Positions 6,140 through 13,214 of a stretch of DNA of 14,009 nt are shown piece after piece. The notes beneath the pieces are model-generated. The model was not told the origin of the DNA and did no database searches. It saw nothing but the letters and a program-made list of their open reading frames with translations. Source of the stretch: Pseudomonadota bacterium (lineage in GTDB: Bacteria > Pseudomonadota > Alphaproteobacteria > Caulobacterales > Caulobacteraceae); assembly GCA_023433655.1 (NCBI GenBank), contig JAEYUE010000012.1:1-14009 (forward strand). Reading direction: 5' to 3'. The translations under genes were made by a program, and so were the position numbers. Position 1 is the stretch's first letter; every line of letters starts with the position of its first letter.

Positions 6140-6792
6140 TGCGGCCGATCCCTGCGGAAATGACTGAGCGGATCGAAAGCGGTGCGGCGACGCTTTGCCA
6201 TGTCTGGATCCTGAAACGCCTCGACGGCGTCACGGTCGGGTTTACCGATCACGATCAAGACCTTGAACTGGAGGGGGTCGAGTGCCGCGCATCCAGCGGA
6301 TGGACCGCGGGCGCAGCGGGAAGCGAGGCCGGCCTGTCGGCCGGGCTGGCGGCGATTGCGGGCGTCCTGGACGACGAGGCTATCAGCGCCGCCGATGTCG
6401 CCGCCGGACGGCTGGACCGCGCCGGGATCGAGCTGTGGCGCGTGGACTGGCGGCGCCCCGAACTGCGGGTGCGGCTGTGGACGGGGCGTCTCGCCCGCTT
6501 GCGCCGCGTGGGTGAAAGCTTCTTCGCCGATGTGGAGGGTCCGCTGGCGGCCCTGGAGCGCGTGGTGGGCCGGACCTACGGGCGCGACTGCGACGCCGAG
6601 CTCGGCGACGGACGGTGCCGGGTCGATCTAGCGTCCTTTCCCGGCGAAACCTGCGACAAGCGCTGGTCCACCTGCCGCTCGAAATTCGCCAACGGCATCA
6701 ACTTTCAGGGATTCCCCGCCGTCCCGGGCGACGACTTTCTGACAGCCACGCCGGTTCAGGGCGGCCGCAACGACGGCGGGAGTCGGCGATGA
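6139..6792 (+). CDS. Tail hub protein, DUF2163/phage_BR0599 family (RcGTA g13-like), internally shortened
   Basis: A 217-residue hub protein at the tail tip. The N-terminal DUF2163 domain (about 1-158) looks complete: TLCHVWILKRLDGVTVGFTD, WTAGAAGSEAGLSAG, DLDEEAI-like linker, LWRVDWRRPELRVRLWTGRL and LERVVGRTYGRDCDAELGDG with Cys151 and Cys160. Proteins of this family normally continue for about 120-140 residues with the phage_BR0599 domain. Here only its end follows: CDKRWSTCRSKFANGINFQG with Cys172 and Cys179, then FPAVPGDDF. The linking segment between RCRVDL and CDKRW is only about eight residues, so some 70-80 residues are missing in frame. The related lambda gpL binds a 4Fe-4S cluster through four cysteines; here four cysteines remain. 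Coupled by ATGA overlap to the next gene. Confidence 0.9.
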   Translation: MRPIPAEMTERIESGAATLCHVWILKRLDGVTVGFTDHDQDLELEGVECRASSGWTAGAAGSEAGLSAGLAAIAGVLDDEAISAADVAAGRLDRAGIELWRVDWRRPELRVRLWTGRLARLRRVGESFFADVEGPLAALERVVGRTYGRDCDAELGDGRCRVDLASFPGETCDKRWSTCRSKFANGINFQGFPAVPGDDFLTATPVQGGRNDGGSRR

Positions 6793-7238
6793 GCCTCCGC
6801 GCCGTGGCCATCGCTCGCGAATGGCTGGGCACTCCGTATCGGCATCAGGCCAGCGTGCGCGGCGAGGGCGCCGACTGCCTCGGACTGCTGCGGGGCGTCT
6901 GGCGTGAACTGGTGGGGGAGGAGCCCGAGGAGGCGGGGCCATACCGACCCGACTGGGCAGAGGTCGGCGGCAAGGAGACGCTGCTGGAGGCGGCGCGGCG
7001 CTGGCTGCGCGAGATTCCGATCGATGCGGCGGGGGCGGGTGACGTGCTGCTGTTCCGCATGGCGCCGGACGCGCCGGTGAAGCACTGCGCCATTCTGAGC
7101 GCCGGGGACATGTCCGGGGGACAGGAACCGCGGATGATCCACGCCTACTGGGGCCGGGCGGTGGTGGAGAGCTGGGTCGGCGGCTGGTGGAGACGACGGC
7201 TGGCCGCCGCCTTCGCCTGGCCCTGCGAGGAGGACTGA
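6789..7238 (+). CDS. NlpC/P60 family cell-wall peptidase (RcGTA g14-like)
   Basis: A 149-residue cysteine peptidase carried at the tail tip, which opens peptidoglycan so that DNA can enter the recipient. The NlpC/P60 triad is visible: Cys30 in GEGADCLGLLRGVW, His99 in PVKHCAILS, and a third polar residue, probably His118 in RMIHAYWGR. The opening AIAREWLGTPYRHQASVRG and the segment AGAGDVLLFRM before the histidine are typical of the phage-tail subgroup. It begins at ATG 6789 in an ATGA overlap with the hub gene. A strong AGGAGG (7228-7233) near its end is the ribosome binding site of the next gene. Confidence 0.94.
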   Translation: MSLRAVAIAREWLGTPYRHQASVRGEGADCLGLLRGVWRELVGEEPEEAGPYRPDWAEVGGKETLLEAARRWLREIPIDAAGAGDVLLFRMAPDAPVKHCAILSAGDMSGGQEPRMIHAYWGRAVVESWVGGWWRRRLAAAFAWPCEED

Positions 7239-7241
7239 CTG

Positions 7242-10200
7242 ATGGCGCAGGTGGTGCTGGGCGGCGTCGGCCAGGCGATAGGCGGCGGCCTGGGCCGCGC
7301 CGTTGGCTCGGCGATCGGGGGCCTGATCGACAGCAGCCTGGTCGCCGGACTGGAGGCTCCGCGCCAGAGGGGCCCGCGGCTCGGCGCTCTGAGCTTTCAA
7401 GGCGCAGCCGAAGGCGCGCCGATGGCCTGCGTCTTCGGTCGCGCGCGGGTGGCCGGGCAGGTGATCTGGGCGGCGCGGTTCCTGGAGGGCAGGACCACCT
7501 CGGCGGCGGGCAAGGGCGGACCGCGTGTCACGGAGTACGATTACTCGTTGAGTTTCGCGGTCGCCCTTTGCGAGGGGCCGATCGACGGCATCGGCCGCGT
7601 CTGGGCCGACGGACAGCTGATGGACCGGAGCGGCGTCACCCTGCGCCTGTATCGTGGGAGCGCCGACCAGACGCCTGACCCTTTGATCGAGGCGATCGAA
7701 GGCGAAGCCCCGGCCTATCGCGGCACGGCCTATGTTGTGTTCGAGGACCTGCCGCTGGGTCCCTATGGTAACCGTCCGCCGCAGCTCGCTTTCGAGGTCT
7801 TTCGCCGGCCACGTGGGTCGAAGCCGGGGCTTGAGGACCTGCTGGAAGGAGTCTGTCTCATCCCGGGCGCCGGCGAGTTCGTGCTGGCGACCGAGGCGGT
7901 GTACCGGCGCGAGGGGCTCACGCGGACGACGGCCGAGAACGTCCATGCAGCCGACGGCCGAAGCGACCTCGGCGTGTCCCTGGATCAGCTTGAGGCGCAG
8001 CTGCCCAACCTGAAACGAGTCAGTCTCGTGGTGGGCTGGTTCGGCGACGACCTTCGGGCGGGGTCTTGCACCATTCGCCCCGGCGTGGAGCGACGGAACA
8101 AGCCGACAGAGCCCCGGAGCTGGAGCGTCGCAGGGTTGGCTCGCGAGGATGCGCGTTTGATTTCGGAAGCCGGCGGCGGCCCGGCCTATGGCGGCACCCC
8201 GTCCGATGACAGCGTGCGGCAGGCCATAGCCGTGCTGAAGGCGCGCGGTCTGGAGGTAATCCTCTATCCGTTCTTGTTCATGGATGTCCCCGCGGACAAC
8301 GAGCTCCCGGGGCTTGATGGGGAAACGGCGCAACCGGCGTACCCCTGGCGTGGACGGTTGCGGGGCCGCGACGGAGAAGCGGCGCAGGCCGACGTCGCCG
8401 CTGTGTTTGGCGGACCCAACGACTGGGGCCTGCGAAGGCTGGCGCTTCATTATGCCGGCCTGGCGGCGGAATGCGGGGCCGACGGGCTGCTGATCGGCTC
8501 GGAGATGCGCGGTCTGACGCTGACCCGGAACGCGGAAGGCTCCTTTCCGGCCGTGGCCGCGTTCCGCGCCCTTGCCGGGGAGTGTCGCGCGGTCGTTGGC
8601 GCCGGGTGCAAGCTCTCCTACGCCGCCGACTGGTCGGAGTACGCGGGATGGCGGAACGGCGGGGAGGCGATCTTCCATCTGGACCCGCTGTGGGCGGATC
8701 CGGACATCGACTATGTAGGGGTCGACTGGTACCCGCCGCTCACTGACTGGCGTGACGGCGACGGTGGTCTGGACGCCAGCGGATTCGACGGCGCGGACGA
8801 TCCGTGGGCCCTTGCGGGCGGAGTGGCGGGCGGCGAGGGGTTCGACTGGTTCTACGCTACGGCCGCGGACCGGGCCGCACAAGCGCGAACCCCGATCGTC
8901 GACCTTGCACACGGCGAGGACTGGGTGTTCCGCGTCAAGGATCTGAAGGGGTGGTGGTCGCACGCGCATCACGACCGGCCAGGAGGGGTCAGGACTCCCT
9001 CGCCGACAGACTGGACCCCCGGGATGAAGCCCGTCCGATTGACGGAGTTCGGCTGTCCTGCGGTCAACCGGGGCGGCAACGCGCCGAACCTGTTTCCCGA
9101 TGCGAAGAGCTCCGAGGGAAGCCTGCCGCCATTCTCGACCGGAGGGCGCGACGACCGCGTTCAGCGGCGCGCCCTCGAGGCCGTCCTCACGCATTTCGCC
9201 GAGCCGGAGAACAATCCGGTGTCAGCGATTTATGGCGGTCCGATGGTCGGGGCTGCGGACGCCTGGTGCTGGGACGCCCGGCCGTGGCCGGAGTTCCCGG
9301 CGCGGTCGGAGGTATGGGCCGACGCCGCCGCGTGGCGCACGGGGCACTGGCTGAATGGCCGGCTGGGAGGCGGCGCCCGCAACCTGATCGCCGAAATCCT
9401 GATGCGGGCCGGGCTCGACGAGACGGGCTTCGAAATCGGCATGCCCGCCGGCGAGGTTCAGGGCTATGTCATCGACCGGCCCATGCGGGTGCGTGATGCG
9501 CTGGAGCCTCTGTTGATGGCGCTGGGTCTGACGGCGGCGGAGCGCGGGGGCCGCGTCGCCATCATAGGCGAGGAGCCGCCGGTCACCACGCTTCACCCCG
9601 AGACCCTCGCCCTTCCGCCGGAGGGCGGCGCCATCCGCGCCGACCGGAAGCTGGAGGAGTCGCCGGCTTCCGCCCGCGTGCGGTTCATCGACGGTGACTC
9701 CGGCTATGTGACCGGATCGGCCATCGCTCGGGCGCCCGGCGAAGGCGGGGGTCTCGACCTCGACCTGCCGGCCGTGTGTGGAAGGTTCCTCGCCGAAGCC
9801 GCGGCCAGACGGGCGCTTGAGGCCGCAGGGCGGGATCGGCTGACAGTCCGCCCGGGCCCCCTCGAACTGCTGGCGCTTGAACCGGGCGACACGATCCGTA
9901 TGGCGGGAGATGGGCGCCGCTGGAGGGTGGTTCGAACCGACGTGGCGAAAACGCCGGCATGCGTGCTGGAGCCGGCAGAAACCTCGCCTGTTCGCGTCTC
10001 GGACGATGCGCCGACGTCGGAGCCCGGGGCAAGCGGCTTCGGCCGCCCCTTCTTTCGAATGCTGGACCTGCCGGCTCCCCTGACGGAAACCGGTGCGTCC
10101 GGTCTGCTCGCCGCAGTCGCCGCGGAGCCATGGCGCCCGATGCGCGTCTTCGCCGGCCCCGACGCCGCCAGCCTGACCGCCCGCGCGAACATCGACCAGC

Positions 10201-10964
10201 CGGCGACCGTGGGCCGTCTGACCGCCACGCTGCGACCAGGCCCGCGCCATCGATGGGACGAGATCAACGCGCTCGAGGTCAGCCTTGAGGGCCGGGCGCC
10301 TGAAAGCCTCCCCCCGTCGGCCGTGCTCTCCGGAGGAAACGCTGTGGCCGTCGAGACCCCGCTGGGATGGGAAATCCTTCAGTTCCGGGCCGCCGAGCTG
10401 ATCGGTGGCGATGTCTGGAGGCTGAGCGGCCTGCTGCGGGGTCAGCAGGGCACGGAAGAGGCGACGAACGCCGGGGCGGCAGCCGGTGCGATCGTGGTTT
10501 TCCTGGGCCCGGCGCTCGAGCCTGCAGTGCTGTCGCCCTCCGAAAGGGGCCTGCCGCTGGTCTGGCGTGCGGGTCCGGCGGGATCACCGCCGGGGGGAGC
10601 CGGCGTCAGCGAGACCGTCTTCGCCCCGACCGGACTTCGCGACCGGCCGTGGAGCCCGGCCCATCTTCGCCATAGCGCTCGCGCCGACGGAGGGATCGAT
10701 CTGACGTGGATTCCGCGGTCGCGCCTCGATGGTGATCGATGGGACGGCGCGATGCGCCCTGCTGATCCGCCGCGGTACCGGGTGCGCATCCTGTCGGCTG
10801 GTCAGCAGGTCAGGGCGTTCGAGGTCGAAGGTGAGAATGCGATCTACGACGCGGGCGGCATCGCTGCGGACCTTCCCGGCGGCCTGGCCGATGCCGAGGC
10901 GGGGGTCGCCCAATGGGGCGAGGGTTTCGGCTGGGGAACAGAAGCCCGGACGCCATTGGTCTGA
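7242..10964 (+). CDS. Tail-tip host-specificity protein with TIM-barrel domain (RcGTA g15-like 'megatron')
   Basis: A 1240-residue tail-tip protein, the largest of the cluster. It starts at ATG 7242, 8 nt after AGGAGG. The N-terminus (about 1-35) is a Gly/Ala-rich hydrophobic helix (VVLGGVGQAIGGGLGRAVGS), which in RcGTA relates to membrane crossing. Next comes a hub-like beta domain with ACVFGRARVAGQVIWAARF and YDYSLSFAVALCEGPIDGIG. A GTA TIM-barrel domain spans about 255-680: KARGLEVILYPFLFMDVP, DGLLIGSEMRGLT (Glu421), DYVGVDWYPPLTDW and KPVRLTEFGCPAVNRGG (Glu602). Glu421 and Glu602 lie where acid/base and nucleophile of clan-A glycosidases would be. The rest holds a phage-tail_3 type domain and a C-terminal beta region (LSGLLRGQQGTE about 1060-1070). 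It probably binds and locally digests a cell-surface glycan. It is slightly shorter than the R. capsulatus protein (about 1300). Confidence 0.95.
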   Translation: MAQVVLGGVGQAIGGGLGRAVGSAIGGLIDSSLVAGLEAPRQRGPRLGALSFQGAAEGAPMACVFGRARVAGQVIWAARFLEGRTTSAAGKGGPRVTEYDYSLSFAVALCEGPIDGIGRVWADGQLMDRSGVTLRLYRGSADQTPDPLIEAIEGEAPAYRGTAYVVFEDLPLGPYGNRPPQLAFEVFRRPRGSKPGLEDLLEGVCLIPGAGEFVLATEAVYRREGLTRTTAENVHAADGRSDLGVSLDQLEAQLPNLKRVSLVVGWFGDDLRAGSCTIRPGVERRNKPTEPRSWSVAGLAREDARLISEAGGGPAYGGTPSDDSVRQAIAVLKARGLEVILYPFLFMDVPADNELPGLDGETAQPAYPWRGRLRGRDGEAAQADVAAVFGGPNDWGLRRLALHYAGLAAECGADGLLIGSEMRGLTLTRNAEGSFPAVAAFRALAGECRAVVGAGCKLSYAADWSEYAGWRNGGEAIFHLDPLWADPDIDYVGVDWYPPLTDWRDGDGGLDASGFDGADDPWALAGGVAGGEGFDWFYATAADRAAQARTPIVDLAHGEDWVFRVKDLKGWWSHAHHDRPGGVRTPSPTDWTPGMKPVRLTEFGCPAVNRGGNAPNLFPDAKSSEGSLPPFSTGGRDDRVQRRALEAVLTHFAEPENNPVSAIYGGPMVGAADAWCWDARPWPEFPARSEVWADAAAWRTGHWLNGRLGGGARNLIAEILMRAGLDETGFEIGMPAGEVQGYVIDRPMRVRDALEPLLMALGLTAAERGGRVAIIGEEPPVTTLHPETLALPPEGGAIRADRKLEESPASARVRFIDGDSGYVTGSAIARAPGEGGGLDLDLPAVCGRFLAEAAARRALEAAGRDRLTVRPGPLELLALEPGDTIRMAGDGRRWRVVRTDVAKTPACVLEPAETSPVRVSDDAPTSEPGASGFGRPFFRMLDLPAPLTETGASGLLAAVAAEPWRPMRVFAGPDAASLTARANIDQPATVGRLTATLRPGPRHRWDEINALEVSLEGRAPESLPPSAVLSGGNAVAVETPLGWEILQFRAAELIGGDVWRLSGLLRGQQGTEEATNAGAAAGAIVVFLGPALEPAVLSPSERGLPLVWRAGPAGSPPGGAGVSETVFAPTGLRDRPWSPAHLRHSARADGGIDLTWIPRSRLDGDRWDGAMRPADPPRYRVRILSAGQQVRAFEVEGENAIYDAGGIAADLPGGLADAEAGVAQWGEGFGWGTEARTPLV

Positions 10965-11064
10965 TCGTCACTCGTTGGAGTAATCGACGGCGACGCCTTT
11001 GCGCTGCGGTGCGAATGCCCTAACTGACGGGATCGGAAGTGGTGCGGCAGGAGCTGGCGCGAAG

Positions 11065-11979
11065 GTGGCGGGCGATCCCTACAAGGAACTTGGCGTTTCG
11101 AGGGGCGCGAGCGCGGACGAGATCAAGAAGGCGTTTCGCAAGCTCGCCAAGGAGCTGCACCCCGACAAGAACCCCGGCGACCGCAAGGCCGATGAGCGAT
11201 TCAAGCGCGTGACGGCGGCCTTCGATCTGCTCGGTGACCCCGAAAAGCGCGCCAGGTACGATCGCGGCGAGATCGACGCCGACGGGCGGGAGCAATTCCG
11301 GGGGTTCAGCGGCGGCGCGAGGGGCGGCCCGGGCGGCAGCCCGTTCGGTCAGGGCGCGCAGCGCGGCGGCTTCGAGAACATCGACCTGGACGAGCTGTTC
11401 GGCGGCATGTTCGGCGGCGGACGGGCCGGCGGGCCCCGGGGAGGGTTCTCGGCCCGGGGCGCGGATGTGAAGGCGACGCTGGAGATCAGCCTCGAGGACT
11501 CGATCTCTGGCGCCACCCGGCGCATCCAGTTCTCGGACGGGCGCACACTCGATGTGACCATTCCGAAGGGGGCGGCGGACGGGCAGGTCATCCGTCTGCG
11601 CGGGCAGGGCGCTCCCGGCGCGTCCGGGCGCAGCGAGGCCGGCGACGCGCTGATCACCCTCAGGATCGCTCCGCATCCGGTATTTCAGCGCGACGGCGCG
11701 GACCTGACCATGGATCTGCCAGTCCCGCTGCCTGACGCCGTGCTGGGCGGAAAGGTCCCGGTCCGTACGCCCGAAGGCACGGTCAGCATGACCATCCCCG
11801 CCGGCTCGAACTCGGGCAAGGTGTTGCGATTGAAGGGGCGAGGCGCGTTCGTCGGCGGGAAGCGCGGCGACCTGCTGGCCAAGTTGATGGTGCAGTTGCC
11901 CGACAGCCCGGACGCGGATTTGACGAAGCTGGCCCAGGCGATGCGCGACCGCGGGGACTATCGCCCATGGCGGGACTGA
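11065..11979 (+). CDS. DnaJ-type co-chaperone without zinc finger (CbpA-like, class B)
   Basis: A J-domain protein that stimulates DnaK ATPase and delivers unfolded clients. With the GTG start at 11065 it has 304 residues: J domain 5-67 with the HPD motif at 32-34 (ELHPDKNPGDRKADERF), a Gly/Phe-rich linker about 74-131 (GGFENIDLDELFGGMFGGG), and two C-terminal substrate-binding beta domains (about 134-283) with LDVTIPKGAADGQVIRLRGQG and VSMTIPAGSNSGKVLRLKGRG. No CXXCXGXG repeats are present, so it is class B like CbpA rather than DnaJ. GTG 11065 is preferred because GGAG lies 11 nt upstream and the protein then begins directly at the J domain; a TTG at 10999 would add 22 unlikely residues. 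It lies 100 bp after the GTA cluster and overlaps serC. Confidence 0.92.
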   Translation: MAGDPYKELGVSRGASADEIKKAFRKLAKELHPDKNPGDRKADERFKRVTAAFDLLGDPEKRARYDRGEIDADGREQFRGFSGGARGGPGGSPFGQGAQRGGFENIDLDELFGGMFGGGRAGGPRGGFSARGADVKATLEISLEDSISGATRRIQFSDGRTLDVTIPKGAADGQVIRLRGQGAPGASGRSEAGDALITLRIAPHPVFQRDGADLTMDLPVPLPDAVLGGKVPVRTPEGTVSMTIPAGSNSGKVLRLKGRGAFVGGKRGDLLAKLMVQLPDSPDADLTKLAQAMRDRGDYRPWRD

Positions 11980-13130
11980 TGGGCGGCAAGCCAAATCGAA
12001 AGCCCGAGCGACCGTGGTTCTCCTCCGGCCCGACGGCAAAACGGCCAGGCTGGTCGAGCCAGACCATTCCGCATGAACTGCTGGGTCGCGGCATCCGGGC
12101 GCCCGAAGTGGTCGAGCGGTTCGCTCATGGATTGCGCCTGACCCGCGAGTTGCTGGAGCTGCCGAACGACTGGCGGCTGGTCTATGTCCCGGGTTCGGAC
12201 ACGGGCGCCGTCGAGGCCGCGATGTGGTCGCTGCTCGGAGAGCGGCCGGTCCAGGCCTTGGCGTTCGAGAATTTCGGGCAGGTCTGGGCCACCGATCTGC
12301 GCGACCACCTGGGGCTGGACCCGCAGGTCCTCAAGGCACCTTGGGGGAGCTTCCCCGACGTTTCGAAGGTCGATCCGGCGAAGGATCTGGTCTTTCCGTG
12401 GAACGGGACGACTTCGGGGGTGACGGCCCCGGGCGGCGACTGGATCGCCCCCGACCGCGAGGGACTGGTCATCTGCGACGCCACCTCGGCGGCCTTCGCC
12501 ATGCCCTTGCCGTGGGACCGGCTGGATGTGGTGACCTTCAGCTTCCAGAAGGCGCTCGGGGGCGAGGCCGGACTGGGCGTGGCGGCCCTTTCGCCCCGCG
12601 CGATCGAGCGCCTGGACCGCTATACGCCGCCCCGGCCGGTTCCCAAGGTTCTCAGGCTCCGGGGAAACGGCGGCTTCGACAGGGCCCTGGCCTCTGGGTC
12701 GATGATCAACACCTTCTCGGTCTGGACTCTCGAAGACTGGATCGACGGGGTTGAATGGGGGCTGTCCGTCGGCGGACTTCCGGCTCTGATCGGTCGCACG
12801 GAGGCCAATGCAGCTGCGCTCGACGCCTGGGTCAGGCGGACGGACTGGATCGACTATCTGGCCGGGGACCCGGCGACGCGGTCCACAACCTCCGTCTGCC
12901 TGAAGTTCGTCGATCCGCGGGTAAGCGCCTTGGACGAGCCGGCGAGGCAGGCGCTGGTGAAGCGGATCAAGGCGCTGGTCGAGGCGGAGGGCGCGGCTTT
13001 CGATATCGAAAGCCACCGCAACGCTCCGGCGGGCTTGCGAATCTGGTGCGGCTGCACGGTCGAGACCGCCGACGTCGAGGCGCTGACTCCCTGGCTGGAC
13101 TGGGCTTACGAGACGGCCGTGGCCGAATAA
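11967..13130 (+). CDS. serC: Phosphoserine aminotransferase, alphaproteobacterial type
   Basis: A PLP-dependent class V aminotransferase that converts 3-phosphohydroxypyruvate and glutamate to phosphoserine and 2-oxoglutarate, the second step of serine synthesis; also active on the 4-phosphothreonine branch of pyridoxal phosphate synthesis in many bacteria. The 387-residue protein fits the subfamily TIGR01365 in length and in motifs: FSSGPTAKRPGW at the start, VPGSDTGAVEAAMWSLLG, AFENFGQVWATD, PWNGTTSGV, the cofactor aspartate in CDATSAAFAMPLPWDRLD (Asp171), and the Schiff-base lysine in TFSFQKALGGEAG (Lys195). The start is at 11967, overlapping the co-chaperone gene by 13 nt; a second in-frame ATG at 11979, touching that gene's stop (TGATG), is equally possible. 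Coupled expression with the co-chaperone is likely. Confidence 0.96.
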   Translation: MAGLMGGKPNRKPERPWFSSGPTAKRPGWSSQTIPHELLGRGIRAPEVVERFAHGLRLTRELLELPNDWRLVYVPGSDTGAVEAAMWSLLGERPVQALAFENFGQVWATDLRDHLGLDPQVLKAPWGSFPDVSKVDPAKDLVFPWNGTTSGVTAPGGDWIAPDREGLVICDATSAAFAMPLPWDRLDVVTFSFQKALGGEAGLGVAALSPRAIERLDRYTPPRPVPKVLRLRGNGGFDRALASGSMINTFSVWTLEDWIDGVEWGLSVGGLPALIGRTEANAAALDAWVRRTDWIDYLAGDPATRSTTSVCLKFVDPRVSALDEPARQALVKRIKALVEAEGAAFDIESHRNAPAGLRIWCGCTVETADVEALTPWLDWAYETAVAE

Positions 13131-13141
13131 TCCGCCCTCCC

Positions 13142-13171
13142 GGGACGACACCGCCTGATTCCCCCGCTATA
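13142..13171 (+). promoter_or_regulatory. Candidate promoter of purA with a GANTC site
   Basis: The 84-bp gap after serC contains GCTATA (13166-13171), matching the -10 part (GCTANA) of the housekeeping promoter consensus known from Caulobacter, and GGGACGA at 13142-13148, a partial match to the -35 TTGACG. The 17-bp spacing is longer than usual for that consensus. A GATTC (13157-13161), the GANTC target of the CcrM methylase, lies between them, as in GcrA-controlled promoters. Evidence is by eye only. Confidence 0.33.
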
Positions 13172-13214
13172 GGCTGCGCCCGCATTCCGAATATGCCGGT
13201 AGCGGAGAAGCGTC

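Noticed and set aside
6756..9194. An 812-codon open frame on the minus strand
   Set aside because: It is antisense to the peptidase and tail-tip genes, which have clear family motifs; its translation is Arg/Pro/Ala-rich without recognisable domains. Long antisense frames are expected in DNA of this GC content.
10965..11064. Terminator for the GTA operon or TTG start (10999) for the co-chaperone
   Set aside because: I saw no convincing hairpin with a T-run in this 100 bp, and the extra 22 residues from the TTG do not look like a J-protein N-terminus.
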